This document shows positions 1 through 8,498 of a stretch of 64,000 nt of DNA, piece after piece. Each line of letters opens with the position of its first letter. The first letter of the stretch is position 1. The notes below the pieces were generated by a model, which made no database searches, had not been told where the DNA came from, and worked only from the letters and a program-made list of their open reading frames with translations. The stretch lies in the NCBI GenBank assembly GCA_047638695.1, contig JBLINY010000011.1, positions 7,803 to 71,802 of the forward strand. Direction: 5' to 3'. The position numbers were made by a program, and so were the translations under genes. Origin of the DNA: JAHECQ01 sp047638695. GTDB lineage: Bacteria; Actinomycetota; Acidimicrobiia; Acidimicrobiales; SZUA-35.

Positions 1-885
1 GGCGGCACTTACGCCGTCACCATGGGACTAGCCGAAGAGTTCGGCAAAGACCGAGTCCGCAACACCCCCTTGTCGGAGTCAGGTTTTGTTGGGGCCGGAA
101 TCGGTGCCGCTCTCGGTGGTATGCGGCCGATTGTCGAGATCATGACCGTCAACTTCAGTCTGCTGGCCCTGGACCAGATTGTGAATACTGCGGCCACCCT
201 GCGTCACATGTCTGGCGGCCAGATGGGTGTGCCACTGGTGATTCGCATGACGACGGGTGCCGGACGGCAGTTGGCTGCGCAGCATTCGCACAGTCTCGAG
301 GGCTGGTATGCACACGTTCCTGGGTTGAAGGTTGTGGCCCCGGCGACCGTGGCCGATGCCCGCTGGATGCTGCCAGAGGCTTTGGCCGACCCCGACCCGG
401 TCATCATTTTCGAACACAGTGGGTTGTACAACGTCAAGGATGACCCCGGGCTGGGACCGGTGACCATTGATACCGCGGCGGTGCGACGGGCTGGGAACGA
501 TGTGACCTTGGTGGCTTCGGCCGGGATGGTGTCGAAGGCCATGGCCGCGGGAGACGAACTGGAGATGGCTGGTATTTCGGCCGAGGTCATTGATCTGCGG
601 TCGCTCCGACCACTGGACATGGGCACACTCGAGGCCTCAGTGGGTCGGACCCACCGGGCCGTTGTGGTGGATGAGGGGTGGCGCACCGGTGGGCTTTCAG
701 CGGAGGTCTCGGCCGCTATCACCGAGCGGTGCTTCTTCACTCTCGACGCTCCGGTGGCGAGAGTGGCTGCGGTCGAGGTACCCATTCCGTACGCCAAACA
801 TCTGGAGGACGCCGCGATTCCTCAGGTCAGCGACATCGTGGCCGCAAGCACGGCCCTCGTGAACGAAGGCGGCGTCGGTGACTGA
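1..885 (+). CDS. 2-oxoacid (pyruvate-type) dehydrogenase E1 component beta subunit, 5' truncated by window edge
   Basis: Transketolase-like thiamine-diphosphate subunit that, with an alpha subunit expected upstream of the window, decarboxylates pyruvate or a branched 2-oxoacid and passes the acyl group to E2. The reading frame is open from base 1, and residues before the ATG at 22 fit the family, so the true start lies outside. Visible family blocks are PLSESGFVGAGIGAALGG, then VPLVIRMTTGAGRQLAAQHSHSLE, which contains the usual Q-H-S-Q-S/H-S-like stretch, then a C-terminal transketolase domain with VVVDEGWRTGGLSAEV. It overlaps the E2 gene by 8 bp, so the pair is translationally coupled. Substrate (pyruvate versus acetoin or branched-chain acid) cannot be decided from sequence. 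Confidence 0.92.
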   Translation, partial: GGTYAVTMGLAEEFGKDRVRNTPLSESGFVGAGIGAALGGMRPIVEIMTVNFSLLALDQIVNTAATLRHMSGGQMGVPLVIRMTTGAGRQLAAQHSHSLEGWYAHVPGLKVVAPATVADARWMLPEALADPDPVIIFEHSGLYNVKDDPGLGPVTIDTAAVRRAGNDVTLVASAGMVSKAMAAGDELEMAGISAEVIDLRSLRPLDMGTLEASVGRTHRAVVVDEGWRTGGLSAEVSAAITERCFFTLDAPVARVAAVEVPIPYAKHLEDAAIPQVSDIVAASTALVNEGGVGD

Positions 886-2149
886 TGTGTTCGAGCTGCC
901 GTCGCTGGGGGCCGATATGGAGACCGGCACGGTTCTTGAATGGTATGTGCAGCCGGGCGATCGGGTGGAGCGCGGATCACTCGTGGCGTTGGTCTCGACG
1001 GAGAAGGCCGATGTCGACGTTGAAATCTGGCAAGCAGGTGTGGTCGCCGAGTTCCTGGTCGACGTCGGCCAGGAAATTCCGATCGGGACCCCCCTGCTCC
1101 GACTCGGTGAGCCGGCCGTCGACTCCCGAACCGACTCCGACTCCCGAACCGACTTCGATGCCCGAACGGATGCCGTCGGCTCGAGTCAGTCGACTCCGAT
1201 TGCTCATGTCGTACAAACGGCAACGGAAACCGAAACGAAAACGGCACCAGCGATACTCGCTCCCGCGGCCGTTCGAACGTTGGCCGGGAGGGACGTCGGC
1301 CGGGTTCGTGCATCGCCCCGAGCCCGCGCCGTGGCAGAGCAGCAGGGGATCGATCTGACTGCGGTGGCTGGAACTGGACCGGGCGGAGCGGTACTGGAGC
1401 GAGATCTTACGCAGCTGGCTGTGGCCAGCAAGCCCGCTGGGGCAACCCAGGCCGAATCGGCCTCGTCCCTGGCGGCAGACGACCGCCGAGCGGCGATGCG
1501 TCGCGTCATCGCTGATCGGATGGCAAAGGCCAACGCCGAGATCCCGCATTACCACCTGGATCTCGACGTGGACATGGGCCAGGCCATGGCCTGGCTCGAG
1601 GCCCACAACGAGAAACTGGATCTGTCGGAACGGGTACTGCCGGCGGCTCTGTTGTTGCAGGCGACGGCCGTTGCCTCGGTGGCGGTGCCAGAGCTCAACG
1701 GCAATTGGGGGGACGGAGCGTTCCGGCCGGTCGAGGGCTCCGACGTCGCGGTTGTGGTTTCACTGCGCGGTGGTGGGCTTGTCACCCCCAAGATCGCAGA
1801 CGTCGCTGATCGGAGCACGGACGATGTGATGGGTGCGCTGAAGGAAGTTGTGGCCGGTGCCCGACGCGGTGCGCTGCGGAGTAGCTGGATGAGCCCGGCC
1901 GGGATCACGGTTACCAATCTCGGGGACCGGGGGGCCGACCGTGTTCATGGGGTGATCTTCCCCCCGCAAGTTGGGTTGGTCGGATTTGGTGGCATTCGTT
2001 CCCAACCATGGGTCATCGAGGGCGAGATTGTGGTGCGTCCGGTGGTGACCGTGTCGCTGACCGCCGACCATCGGGCCACCGATGCTGCGATCGGCAGCCG
2101 CTTTCTTCGTACGTTGGCGAAACATCTTCAAACATTGGAGGGGTCATGA
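878..2149 (+). CDS. Dihydrolipoyl acyltransferase (E2) of a 2-oxoacid dehydrogenase complex
   Basis: 423-residue E2 core enzyme. Residues 1-80 are a single lipoyl domain with the lipoylated Lys43 in VSTEKADVDVE. A linker with DSRTDSDSRTDFDARTD repeats follows, then a peripheral-subunit-binding domain at about 143-180 (RASPRARAVAEQQGID). The catalytic domain ends with TADHRATDAAIG: the active-site His398 is present, but the usual HRxxDG is HRATDA. GTG start at 878, overlapping E1 beta. The next gene, a carrier protein, begins inside its last codons. Expected to transfer the acyl group to CoA. An E3 gene is not in the window. Confidence 0.93.
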   Translation: MTDVFELPSLGADMETGTVLEWYVQPGDRVERGSLVALVSTEKADVDVEIWQAGVVAEFLVDVGQEIPIGTPLLRLGEPAVDSRTDSDSRTDFDARTDAVGSSQSTPIAHVVQTATETETKTAPAILAPAAVRTLAGRDVGRVRASPRARAVAEQQGIDLTAVAGTGPGGAVLERDLTQLAVASKPAGATQAESASSLAADDRRAAMRRVIADRMAKANAEIPHYHLDLDVDMGQAMAWLEAHNEKLDLSERVLPAALLLQATAVASVAVPELNGNWGDGAFRPVEGSDVAVVVSLRGGGLVTPKIADVADRSTDDVMGALKEVVAGARRGALRSSWMSPAGITVTNLGDRGADRVHGVIFPPQVGLVGFGGIRSQPWVIEGEIVVRPVVTVSLTADHRATDAAIGSRFLRTLAKHLQTLEGS

Positions 2150-2400
2150 AAAGACTCTCGACCGAACAAGCGATGGCGGTCATCAAGGAAGCCATCACGA
2201 CCATCGCTCCCGACGTCGAGGCCGAGCTGTCGAGCCTCGACCCGGCAGTTGATCTGTGGGAGCTCTTCGAGCTCGATTCGATGGACCATCTGAATGTGAT
2301 GGTTGAAATTCAGGATCAGACCGGTGTGGACGTACCCGACCGGGAGTACGGACGACTACGCAGCTTGGCGTCGCTCGCCGGGTATGTGGCCGGGGCCTGA
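2146..2400 (+). CDS. Acyl-carrier-like protein
   Basis: 84 residues with the carrier-protein fold. The phosphopantetheine attachment serine is Ser45 in ELDSMDHL, which matches the D-S-L/M signature. It starts at ATG 2146, overlapping the E2 stop, so it belongs to the dehydrogenase operon. A dedicated carrier protein after E2 is unusual: the complex normally loads CoA. It may accept an acyl group made by the complex or by an unlinked ligase; that part is inference. No ketosynthase or other FAS gene is adjacent. Confidence 0.85.
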   Translation: MKRLSTEQAMAVIKEAITTIAPDVEAELSSLDPAVDLWELFELDSMDHLNVMVEIQDQTGVDVPDREYGRLRSLASLAGYVAGA

Positions 2401-2443
2401 CGGCTGTGTGGCCGATGCCTGTCGGCAGACCACCCGAGATGGC

Positions 2444-2457
2444 GGGACCTTCGCCTC
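2444..2457 (+). promoter_or_regulatory. DosR-type operator, 61 nt before the USP at 2519
   Basis: GGGACCTTCGCCTC: perfect left half-site (GGGAC), degenerate right half-site. The USP start has a Shine-Dalgarno (GGAGG), and this spacing matches the other SD-led targets of the window (57-75 nt). It separates the dehydrogenase operon from a USP-led unit. Confidence 0.6.
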
Positions 2458-2518
2458 TGTGGCGCTGGGCAACAGGTTTCTAGATTCGTTGATACGAGCC
2501 GAGTGCGGAGGAACCGTG

Positions 2519-3406
2519 ATGAACGAGACGAAGACCAGCCAGATCCCACTGCGTTTCGGTGATCAGCAACCAATCGACGAACTGTTGGTTCCCGTTGTCG
2601 ATGAGGTGTGGAGCGATCGAGCGACAAAGGTGGCTGCAGAACTCGCGGAACGCTGGGACATACCCCTTCGCTTCGTTCATATGGCCTTGCCCGGCGAGGC
2701 CCAGCCGTTCTCGGTTGCCCCCAATCGTGTATCGGTCGAGAAGCCCCACATCGACATTCGGGCGACGACCGTCGAGGGGGAGGATGTGGCTGCCGTTGTT
2801 CTTGGCGAGGCAGGCCGCGGCACCGTGATCGTGTTGTCCACCGATCACGCAAGGGAGTGGACGAAGACCCGATCGGTTGGCGAAACACTGGTGCGAACAG
2901 CACCAGACCCGGTCATCCTCTGCGGGCCTCGCGTGGTCCCTCAGCCGATGACCGGCTCGGTCATCGTGACTCTCGACGGTTCATCAACGGCCGAGGCGGC
3001 CATCGATCTCGGTCGGAGCATGGCCAGCAGCCTCGGCACCACCCTCTGGTTGGTTCAGGTCGTCGACGCCGCCCGTGTTGCCCAGGTGAAGAAGCTCTCC
3101 GATGCCGGTGAGCGAGTCTCCGAGAGCCGCTACCTGCGCAGCATGGCCGAAGCCACGGCTGTTGAGGGTCTCGATATCGGCTGGGAGATCATTCACAGCG
3201 ACGACCCGGTCGGCGCCGTGGTGTCCTTCGCCGCAGAGCGGGGTTCGAGCCTCATCGTTGCTGCCTCGCACGGTGCCAGCGGACTCAGCCATCAGTTGTT
3301 CGGGAGTACCTGTCTGGGTTTCGTCGAGCGAGCCAGCGTGCCGGTCATGATCGCCCGAACCGTTCGTACCGAACACGAGCTGATGTCAGGAAAGGGCGAG
3401 GGATGA
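2519..3406 (+). CDS. Tandem universal stress protein
   Basis: 295 residues, two USP-type alpha/beta domains. The first (about 15-135) is divergent. The second begins at about 145 (GSVIVTLDGSSTAEAAIDL) and ends with ASHGASGLSHQLFGST, close to the ATP-binding G-2x-G-9x-G(S/T) pattern with the first Gly replaced by Ala-Ser. ATG 2519 is chosen because GGAGG lies 7 nt upstream of the preceding GTG. It overlaps the next USP by ATGA. M. tuberculosis USPs such as Rv2623 are DosR-controlled and bind ATP; an equivalent role in growth arrest is inferred. Confidence 0.85.
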   Translation: MNETKTSQIPLRFGDQQPIDELLVPVVDEVWSDRATKVAAELAERWDIPLRFVHMALPGEAQPFSVAPNRVSVEKPHIDIRATTVEGEDVAAVVLGEAGRGTVIVLSTDHAREWTKTRSVGETLVRTAPDPVILCGPRVVPQPMTGSVIVTLDGSSTAEAAIDLGRSMASSLGTTLWLVQVVDAARVAQVKKLSDAGERVSESRYLRSMAEATAVEGLDIGWEIIHSDDPVGAVVSFAAERGSSLIVAASHGASGLSHQLFGSTCLGFVERASVPVMIARTVRTEHELMSGKGEG

Positions 3407-4260
3407 ACAGCGGGTCGCCCCGGAGTGCAACCGTCTCCTCAACCAGCCCAGTCCGTGACGCCGAGCAGGGACCAATCGTGGTCGGCGTCGACGGCACCAA
3501 GACGGCGGCTCGTGCCTGTTCGTGGTCGGCATCGTTGGCTGAGGCCAGCCGTAGAAGGTTGGTTGTAGCTCACGCGTATCACGTGGGGGACTTTGCCAAC
3601 GGGCCAGACTCAGCCGCTGCATCCAGTATCGAAGAGCTCACTCGCTGGATGATCACGACCGATACGGGCGGACTGCCGGACGAGCACATCACCACCACCG
3701 TCGTGTCAGGCCAAGCCGGCCCGGCCCTGATCGAGGCCACCGCCGCCTATGGGGCCTCGCTCCTAGTTCTGGGGGCGCCCCATGTCGGAGCCATCGCCCC
3801 CCATGGGTTGGGACGAGTCGTTCAGCACACCACGTCGCGGTCACCCCGCCCCATCGCCATCGTGCGAGGCCTCGGCGGCCCGCCCGCTCGCTCGCCACTG
3901 CTCGTTGGCGTCGACCCTGTAAACACCAACCTCGAGGCAGTCAACTGGTCCTTCGCCCTGGCAGGAACCCTCGGCGTCCCGCTGGAGGTACTGACGGTGT
4001 CAGACGACTCCAAAGCCATCGACAACGTCGAAGCGCTGCTTGCGTCGCTCGTCAGCGCGACGGGACCAGTCGTTGACCTGTTTGCGACAGAGGGCGACCC
4101 GGCCGACGAGCTGATGAAGCGGGCCGAAGAGATCGATGCGTCGACCGTCGTCGTTGGCCAGAAGAGGCGCCACAACCTCGATGGCCGGATAATGGGCCAC
4201 GTCCCCTCGAAGATGATCTATCAGTCCCGGCGACCCGTGGTGCTGGTATCGCAGCGCTGA
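3403..4260 (+). CDS. Tandem universal stress protein with degenerate ATP loops
   Basis: 285 residues, two USP domains: about 24-160, opening with IVVGVDGTKTAARACSWSA, and about 167-285, opening with LLVGVDPVNTNLEAVNW. The nucleotide loops LGAPHVGAIAPHGLGRV and VGQKRRHNLDGRIMGHV deviate from G-2x-G-9x-G(S/T), so ATP binding is doubtful. The start ATG overlaps the stop of the preceding USP (ATGA), and its own stop overlaps the acetyltransferase start (TGATG), giving a tightly coupled three-gene unit behind the operator at 2444. Confidence 0.85.
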   Translation: MNSGSPRSATVSSTSPVRDAEQGPIVVGVDGTKTAARACSWSASLAEASRRRLVVAHAYHVGDFANGPDSAAASSIEELTRWMITTDTGGLPDEHITTTVVSGQAGPALIEATAAYGASLLVLGAPHVGAIAPHGLGRVVQHTTSRSPRPIAIVRGLGGPPARSPLLVGVDPVNTNLEAVNWSFALAGTLGVPLEVLTVSDDSKAIDNVEALLASLVSATGPVVDLFATEGDPADELMKRAEEIDASTVVVGQKRRHNLDGRIMGHVPSKMIYQSRRPVVLVSQR

Positions 4261-5204
4261 TGGAAGCCTTGGCCAGCGCCCAACCCGAAGGTGCCGGCAA
4301 CGCCCCGACCTGCGACGTGTGTGATCCACCACTGGCACTCGACGACCATCGGACCCTCACCATTCGCCACGCCAGCCCTGACGATCGAGAGGCCCTGGCC
4401 GGGCTCTACCAGCGGATGTCGACTGCTGACCTGCATCGACGCTTCTTCTCGGGAGGTCAACCGCTCGACAGTTTCCTGGATCGTTGGATCGACCTTGAGG
4501 GACACGGCGGGCTGTGTCTTGTCGCTGAACTCAATGAAGATGGCCCGCTTCTCGTTGGCGATGCCGGCTTTTCCCCTCAGGCTGACGGCGATGTTGAACT
4601 GGGTATTGCCATCGACCCCGATTACCGGGGCTGGCTTGGCGCGTGGTTGCTCGATTCCGTCTTTCGTCACGCCCAAGCGTGGGGAATCCCCAACATCCAG
4701 GCGCTGATCTTGGCTGACAATCGGGCAATGATGGCGCTAGCGAAACGGCGAGGATTTGTGGTTCTCGACCATCCCGACTTCAGCAAGGTGCGGTTGACCA
4801 TGAGCACCGATGGGCATGTACCTTCGTGGCCAAAGAAGAAGCTCCACCCACGCGTCGTCATCGAAACCAACCGAACACGTTGGCGAGGCGAGTCTCAGCT
4901 CCGCGAGGCAGGGTTCGATGTTGCTATCTGTCCGGGCTCCTGTACAGCGGCCGGTCATTGCCCCGTGCTTGATGACGAGCACTGCCCGCTGCTCGACGGC
5001 GCCGACGCCGTCATCGTTGATCTACCTCCAGACGACCCCTTCACTGACGAGCTGCTGGCGGCCGACCGACTCATTCATCCTGGGCTCCGTCTACTCGTCG
5101 GCTCGACTACCAATCCAGACGGAACCCGCCATCGGGTCGCAACGAACGAACTGCTCGATGCCCTGGTCGATCTTGGCGGGGAACGAGACAACCACGGGGT
5201 CTAG
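4260..5204 (+). CDS. GNAT-family acetyltransferase with an extra C-terminal domain
   Basis: 314 residues. Residues about 33-185 form a GNAT domain: TLTIRHASPDDREALAGLY opens it, and the acetyl-CoA region is GIAIDPDYRGWLGAWLLDSV, followed by NRAMMALAKRRGF. The tail from about 195 to the end (RVVIETNRTRWRGESQLREAGF... CPVLDDEHCPLLDGADAVIVDLP) looks like a Rossmann or receiver-like alpha/beta module with a Cys cluster that I do not recognise. Coupled to two USP genes. Actinobacterial Pat enzymes acetylate USPs and CoA ligases, so a partner upstream is a reasonable guess. Confidence 0.8.
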   Translation: MEALASAQPEGAGNAPTCDVCDPPLALDDHRTLTIRHASPDDREALAGLYQRMSTADLHRRFFSGGQPLDSFLDRWIDLEGHGGLCLVAELNEDGPLLVGDAGFSPQADGDVELGIAIDPDYRGWLGAWLLDSVFRHAQAWGIPNIQALILADNRAMMALAKRRGFVVLDHPDFSKVRLTMSTDGHVPSWPKKKLHPRVVIETNRTRWRGESQLREAGFDVAICPGSCTAAGHCPVLDDEHCPLLDGADAVIVDLPPDDPFTDELLAADRLIHPGLRLLVGSTTNPDGTRHRVATNELLDALVDLGGERDNHGV

Positions 5205-5252
5205 CGACCAACTGGCGGCAGCATCATTCTCGGCGCGCCGAGCGACGAATTA

Positions 5253-5266
5253 GGGGCTAAGGTCCT
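5253..5266 (+). promoter_or_regulatory. DosR-type operator, 35 nt before the DUF2339 gene
   Basis: GGGGCTAAGGTCCT, 8 of 10 half-site positions. It ends exactly 35 nt before ATG 5302, the spacing shared with nine other targets, which favours that start and a leaderless mRNA. Confidence 0.6.
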
Positions 5267-5301
5267 GGCCGCGGAAGTGAATCGACTGCCATCATCACGT
5301 G

Positions 5302-6981
5302 ATGGAAGACGAGTCTGTCCGTCGCATCGATCGGCTCGAAGAGAGAGTGGGGCAGCTCGAATCTGAGGTCGCGCTCTTGCGAGCGGTGCCTGCTGCGCCC
5401 TATCCGACGGTGTTCCCCGGGCCGATACCACCGCCACCGACTCTCTCCCAACCGACTCTCTCCCAACCGGTGGGGGAGGCGACCTTGCATCATCCTCGAT
5501 CCTTCGAGCTCGATGGCGAGACGGCTCTCAAGTGGGCTGGTGTCGGGCTGGTTGTCCTCGCCGTCAGCTTTCTGGTGAGCACCGCCATCAACCGGGGCTG
5601 GCTTGGCCCCGAACTTCAGTTGGTTGGGGCAGTGGCAGTGTCGGGGGCCATGACCTCTGCCGGTTTCCGGCTTCGCCTCGGCAGGAGGCCGTGGGCCCAT
5701 GCGCTTTGCACCGGAGGTGTGCTGGCCTTGTTCGCCACCGTGGCATCCAGCCTGTTTCTCGATCAGTTCGACCACCGCATCGCCTTCCTCCTTACGGCTA
5801 GCACCGGGGTAGGCGGCTACGCCTTGGCCCGCCGAATCCCTTCGCAATGGGTTGCAACATCGACCCTGCTGGGATCAATGGTCGGCTGGGTGGTCATCGC
5901 CGACGGCGATGGTCCGTTCGACGCCACTCTGGCGTGGGTAACCGTGGCTGTCGCCGCAGCCATCGGACTAGGACTCGAACGCCGCTGGTTCGCCCTCCGA
6001 TTGGCGGCCCAACTGGTGGGGGCGATCGGTGGCCTGGTCCTGGCATTTTCGGCCGACCCGACCCGGCAGCAAGTCGAGCTACTTGTGGTCGCGGCGATCT
6101 TCTTCGTCTCGATCGCTTGGACGCCGAGCCGCGGTCACGGTGACTCGGGATGGCGTGAAGTCGAGATCCAGCTGGTCGTCCTTGCTCCGACGTGGGCGTT
6201 CCTGGTGATCGTTGCCGCCCTTGATCTAGGTGGGGAAAGGGTGCCCGGTTCGGTCGCCATCGCTGTCGCCGTCGCTTCGGGAACACTGGGGCTGACCATC
6301 AGGCGCTGGATCCGACGTTCTCATCTCGTTTCGATGCTGGTGGGGGCGAGCATCACGCTTTCAATCGGGTCAGCGTTGTTGCTTTCGTCGACCGCCGCGT
6401 TTCTGGCCTTCGCTGTGCAGGCGGCGGGACTGGTCGTGCTCAGCCGGAAGCTGGACCGGAGAGCACGCGTGCTGCTGAACGCCGCCGCTGTCGCCCTCAT
6501 CTCGGGTTCTTATGTCGCGGGTGCGACGATCCAAGGTTGGCGGGATGACCTGCTGTTCGGCGATGACATCGTGCACCTGGCCATCATCGCCTCGCTCGGC
6601 GTCGCCGCCTGGCAGACCCGAGAACGTCTCATCCAGCAGCTCGGATTCGCGTCTGTCCTGGTGGGTCTGCTGGTCTGGCTGGGGTCGGTCTTGGTGCACC
6701 TTCCCCAGGGTCAGGCTCTGGTCTCGCTCTCGTGGGCCGTTGTCGGCACGGCCTCATTGGTCGGGGGCGCCGTTCGCAAGGAGCGACTCGTTGGCGCGAG
6801 CGGGCTGGCCGTCCTTGCGGTAACGGTCGGGAAGTTGCTCACTGTCGATCTCCGAGAAGTTGACGCGCTCTGGAGAGCTGCCTTGTTCTTCGCCGTTGGC
6901 GTGGGGATCATGAGGGTCGGTTTTCTTCTTCCTCGGCTCACCGACACTGACGAGCGTCGGGGCGAAGACCCAACCCCTTAG
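5302..6981 (+). CDS. DUF2339-type polytopic membrane protein
   Basis: 559 residues. An N-terminal coiled coil (RIDRLEERVGQLESEVALL, residues 6-26) is followed by a Pro-rich stretch with a perfect duplication of TLSQP, then about 16 hydrophobic segments to the C-terminus. Coiled coil plus many TM helices is the DUF2339 layout; the function of that family is unknown. A GTG at 5299 is possible, but ATG 5302 sits 35 nt after a DosR-type operator and has no SD, as expected for a leaderless gene. Confidence 0.78.
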   Translation: MEDESVRRIDRLEERVGQLESEVALLRAVPAAPYPTVFPGPIPPPPTLSQPTLSQPVGEATLHHPRSFELDGETALKWAGVGLVVLAVSFLVSTAINRGWLGPELQLVGAVAVSGAMTSAGFRLRLGRRPWAHALCTGGVLALFATVASSLFLDQFDHRIAFLLTASTGVGGYALARRIPSQWVATSTLLGSMVGWVVIADGDGPFDATLAWVTVAVAAAIGLGLERRWFALRLAAQLVGAIGGLVLAFSADPTRQQVELLVVAAIFFVSIAWTPSRGHGDSGWREVEIQLVVLAPTWAFLVIVAALDLGGERVPGSVAIAVAVASGTLGLTIRRWIRRSHLVSMLVGASITLSIGSALLLSSTAAFLAFAVQAAGLVVLSRKLDRRARVLLNAAAVALISGSYVAGATIQGWRDDLLFGDDIVHLAIIASLGVAAWQTRERLIQQLGFASVLVGLLVWLGSVLVHLPQGQALVSLSWAVVGTASLVGGAVRKERLVGASGLAVLAVTVGKLLTVDLREVDALWRAALFFAVGVGIMRVGFLLPRLTDTDERRGEDPTP

Positions 6982-7289
6982 CTAGAGCCCGATGCCAAGG
7001 GCGAGTTGCTCGGGTTCCTGGTGAGCCAACGCTTGCCGAGCTCGCGCAACCCCACGACGTCCTCGCTGCCTGGTGGTCTGGTCGAGCGCCCACGGCGGGC
7101 GGGGTCGACTCGGCCGGACGCTTGTCTTCTGCGTCGCCCAGAGACCGGGTTGTCTCGGCGACTGCTTCTGTCTTGGCCCGCTCTGCTGCTCGCTGAGCCT
7201 TGCCCGGCCAGCCATCTGGCTATCTCCTCTATAGCTGATTTGCCCTTCTGCCATAGAACGAGCCTCGACCAGGCCGGTGTCGGTTTCTA
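6982..7289 (-). other. Possible small basic protein gene or decayed gene, frame uncertain
   Basis: A 400-bp gap between the DUF2339 gene and the cation exchanger. On the minus strand an ATG at 7215 has GAGGAG 8 nt upstream and opens a 77-residue, very Arg/Gln-rich ORF ending at 6982. A second minus frame reads more protein-like (KGKSAIEEIARWLAGQ at its start, SEDVVGLRELGKRWL near its end) but has no standard start codon. An operator-like site lies upstream at 7290. Either a small stress gene with an atypical start or a frame-damaged remnant. Confidence 0.3.
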
Positions 7290-7303
7290 GGGCCCAAAGT
7301 CAT
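7290..7303 (-). promoter_or_regulatory. Candidate DosR-type operator
   Basis: Plus strand GGGCCCAAAGTCAT; toward the minus strand ATGACTTTGGGCCC. It lies 74 nt before the SD-led ATG at 7215, a spacing used by other SD-led targets. The target gene is uncertain, so confidence is moderate. Confidence 0.45.
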
Positions 7304-7379
7304 GGTGTCCCAGACCTGGCCAAGGTCTCTGCTGGCGAGCCTTGGCGTCGGCCGAGGGCGTTTGATCTGTCAGTGGAGC

Positions 7380-8297
7380 TCAGGAGATCAAGGCCGGATA
7401 GAGGAGCAAATACATTAGAAGTAACGGCACTCCGGTCGTCCATCGATGCTCGATGTCGCGAATGAGTAGGGCAGTCACAATGGCCAGGATGATGGCCACC
7501 AAGACACTGGTTCGTGCCAAACCAGCGCTGAGTGTTGTTGGAAACAGCAGTGGACCGATGCCAGGTGACAAGGTGGCGTCGACGAAGCAGGAACCCAGCA
7601 CGTCGCCGAGCGCCAACGCGCTCTCTGATCGGCGTACGGCCTGCGCGGCCACGACCAGCTCGGGTAGCGACGTGCCGAGCGAGAGCACGAAAAAGCTGAG
7701 CAGGAACTCGGGGGCGCCGAGCGATGACGCGATGCGGGTGAATGATTCGACGGCCAGCGTCGCTCCGACGCCGACTCCTGCCAGCCAGACAGCAGTGAGG
7801 GTTAGGTCTCGTTTCACCGAGCGGTGACCGGTCATCTCTTTCTCCGGGCTGGCCGCTGGCCGTTTGATCACAATGGTGCCAACGACCCACAAGGCGATGA
7901 GTACCGCGCCATCGACTCGGCCAAAGTGTTGGTCGGCGAAGAGGGCCGCGCCGAGAAGCAGGGCGAAAACGGTGAGAACTCCTGTGGTCAGGACCATGCC
8001 CCGTGGTGCCCGAAGGCCGCCGAGCAGGCAGACAACTCCCAACACAACGGTGGCCTGGGTCACCACCGAGCCGATGGAGTCGCCAACATTCAGATCACCG
8101 TGACCAGTCGACGAAGCGATGATGCTGTTGGCGATCTCCGGGAGATCAGTGCCGACAGCGACAATGGTGACCCCGATGACAAATGGTGAGAGCCCCAGCT
8201 GGGCGCCGAGGTCTGTTGCCGCTTCGAGGGCGTAGCTGCTGGCCCACACGGCGATGCCGAGGCCGACGACGACACCGACGGTCCAGAGGATGAGCAC
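7380..8297 (-). CDS. Sodium/calcium exchanger family membrane protein (CaCA)
   Basis: 305 residues, about ten TM helices arranged as two homologous halves. The alpha repeats carry the diagnostic acidic motifs: VAVGTDLPEIANSII in the first half and LSLGTSLPELVVAA in the second, with GDSIGSVVTQ and GDVLGSCFVD as the paired G-D segments. Likely cation/H+ or Na+/Ca2+ antiport at the cytoplasmic membrane. No operator lies within 100 bp of its start; a 15-bp tandem repeat occupies its upstream region. Confidence 0.88.
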   Translation of the reverse strand: MLILWTVGVVVGLGIAVWASSYALEAATDLGAQLGLSPFVIGVTIVAVGTDLPEIANSIIASSTGHGDLNVGDSIGSVVTQATVVLGVVCLLGGLRAPRGMVLTTGVLTVFALLLGAALFADQHFGRVDGAVLIALWVVGTIVIKRPAASPEKEMTGHRSVKRDLTLTAVWLAGVGVGATLAVESFTRIASSLGAPEFLLSFFVLSLGTSLPELVVAAQAVRRSESALALGDVLGSCFVDATLSPGIGPLLFPTTLSAGLARTSVLVAIILAIVTALLIRDIEHRWTTGVPLLLMYLLLYPALIS

Positions 8298-8344
8298 ACG
8301 TCACCATGACCTCCGTTGCTCTTCGGCGGCCAGGGCCATTAGTC

Positions 8345-8404
8345 AGCACATGAGAGCCCCCGCACATGAGAGCCCAGCACATAAGAGCCCAGCACATAAG
8401 AGGG
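8345..8404. repeat. Tandem repeat, about 15-bp unit, four degenerate copies
   Basis: Units of the type AGCACATAAGAGCCC and GCACATGAGAGCCC lie between the divergently transcribed exchanger gene and the small gene at 8499, just upstream of the operator at 8415. The two downstream copies are nearly identical. Not coding in a convincing frame. Confidence 0.8.
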
Positions 8405-8414
8405 CGGCCCAGTC

Positions 8415-8428
8415 GTGACCTCTGGCCC
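8415..8428 (+). promoter_or_regulatory. DosR-type operator, 70 nt before the gene at 8499
   Basis: GTGACCTCTGGCCC, a good match to the oriented consensus GKGACCTTNGGCCC. The downstream gene has an SD (AGAGGA), in line with the longer spacing. Confidence 0.7.
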
Positions 8429-8498
8429 TAGCCCGTTGGCTAGGTCGGCGACAACGCTGGGCATAACGGCCAGGTTGGCCCAGACGAGAGGACGTGTG

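Noticed and set aside
79..417. Long antisense open frames over the E1 beta gene and elsewhere (for example 13162-13794, 33136-33918)
   Set aside because: They mirror well-supported genes; long shadow frames are expected in GC-rich DNA and their residues are Arg/Pro/Gly-rich without motifs.
8345..8404. CRISPR-like array
   Set aside because: Units are about 15 bp, directly adjacent with no spacers, and no cas genes are present. The same holds for the other tandem repeats.
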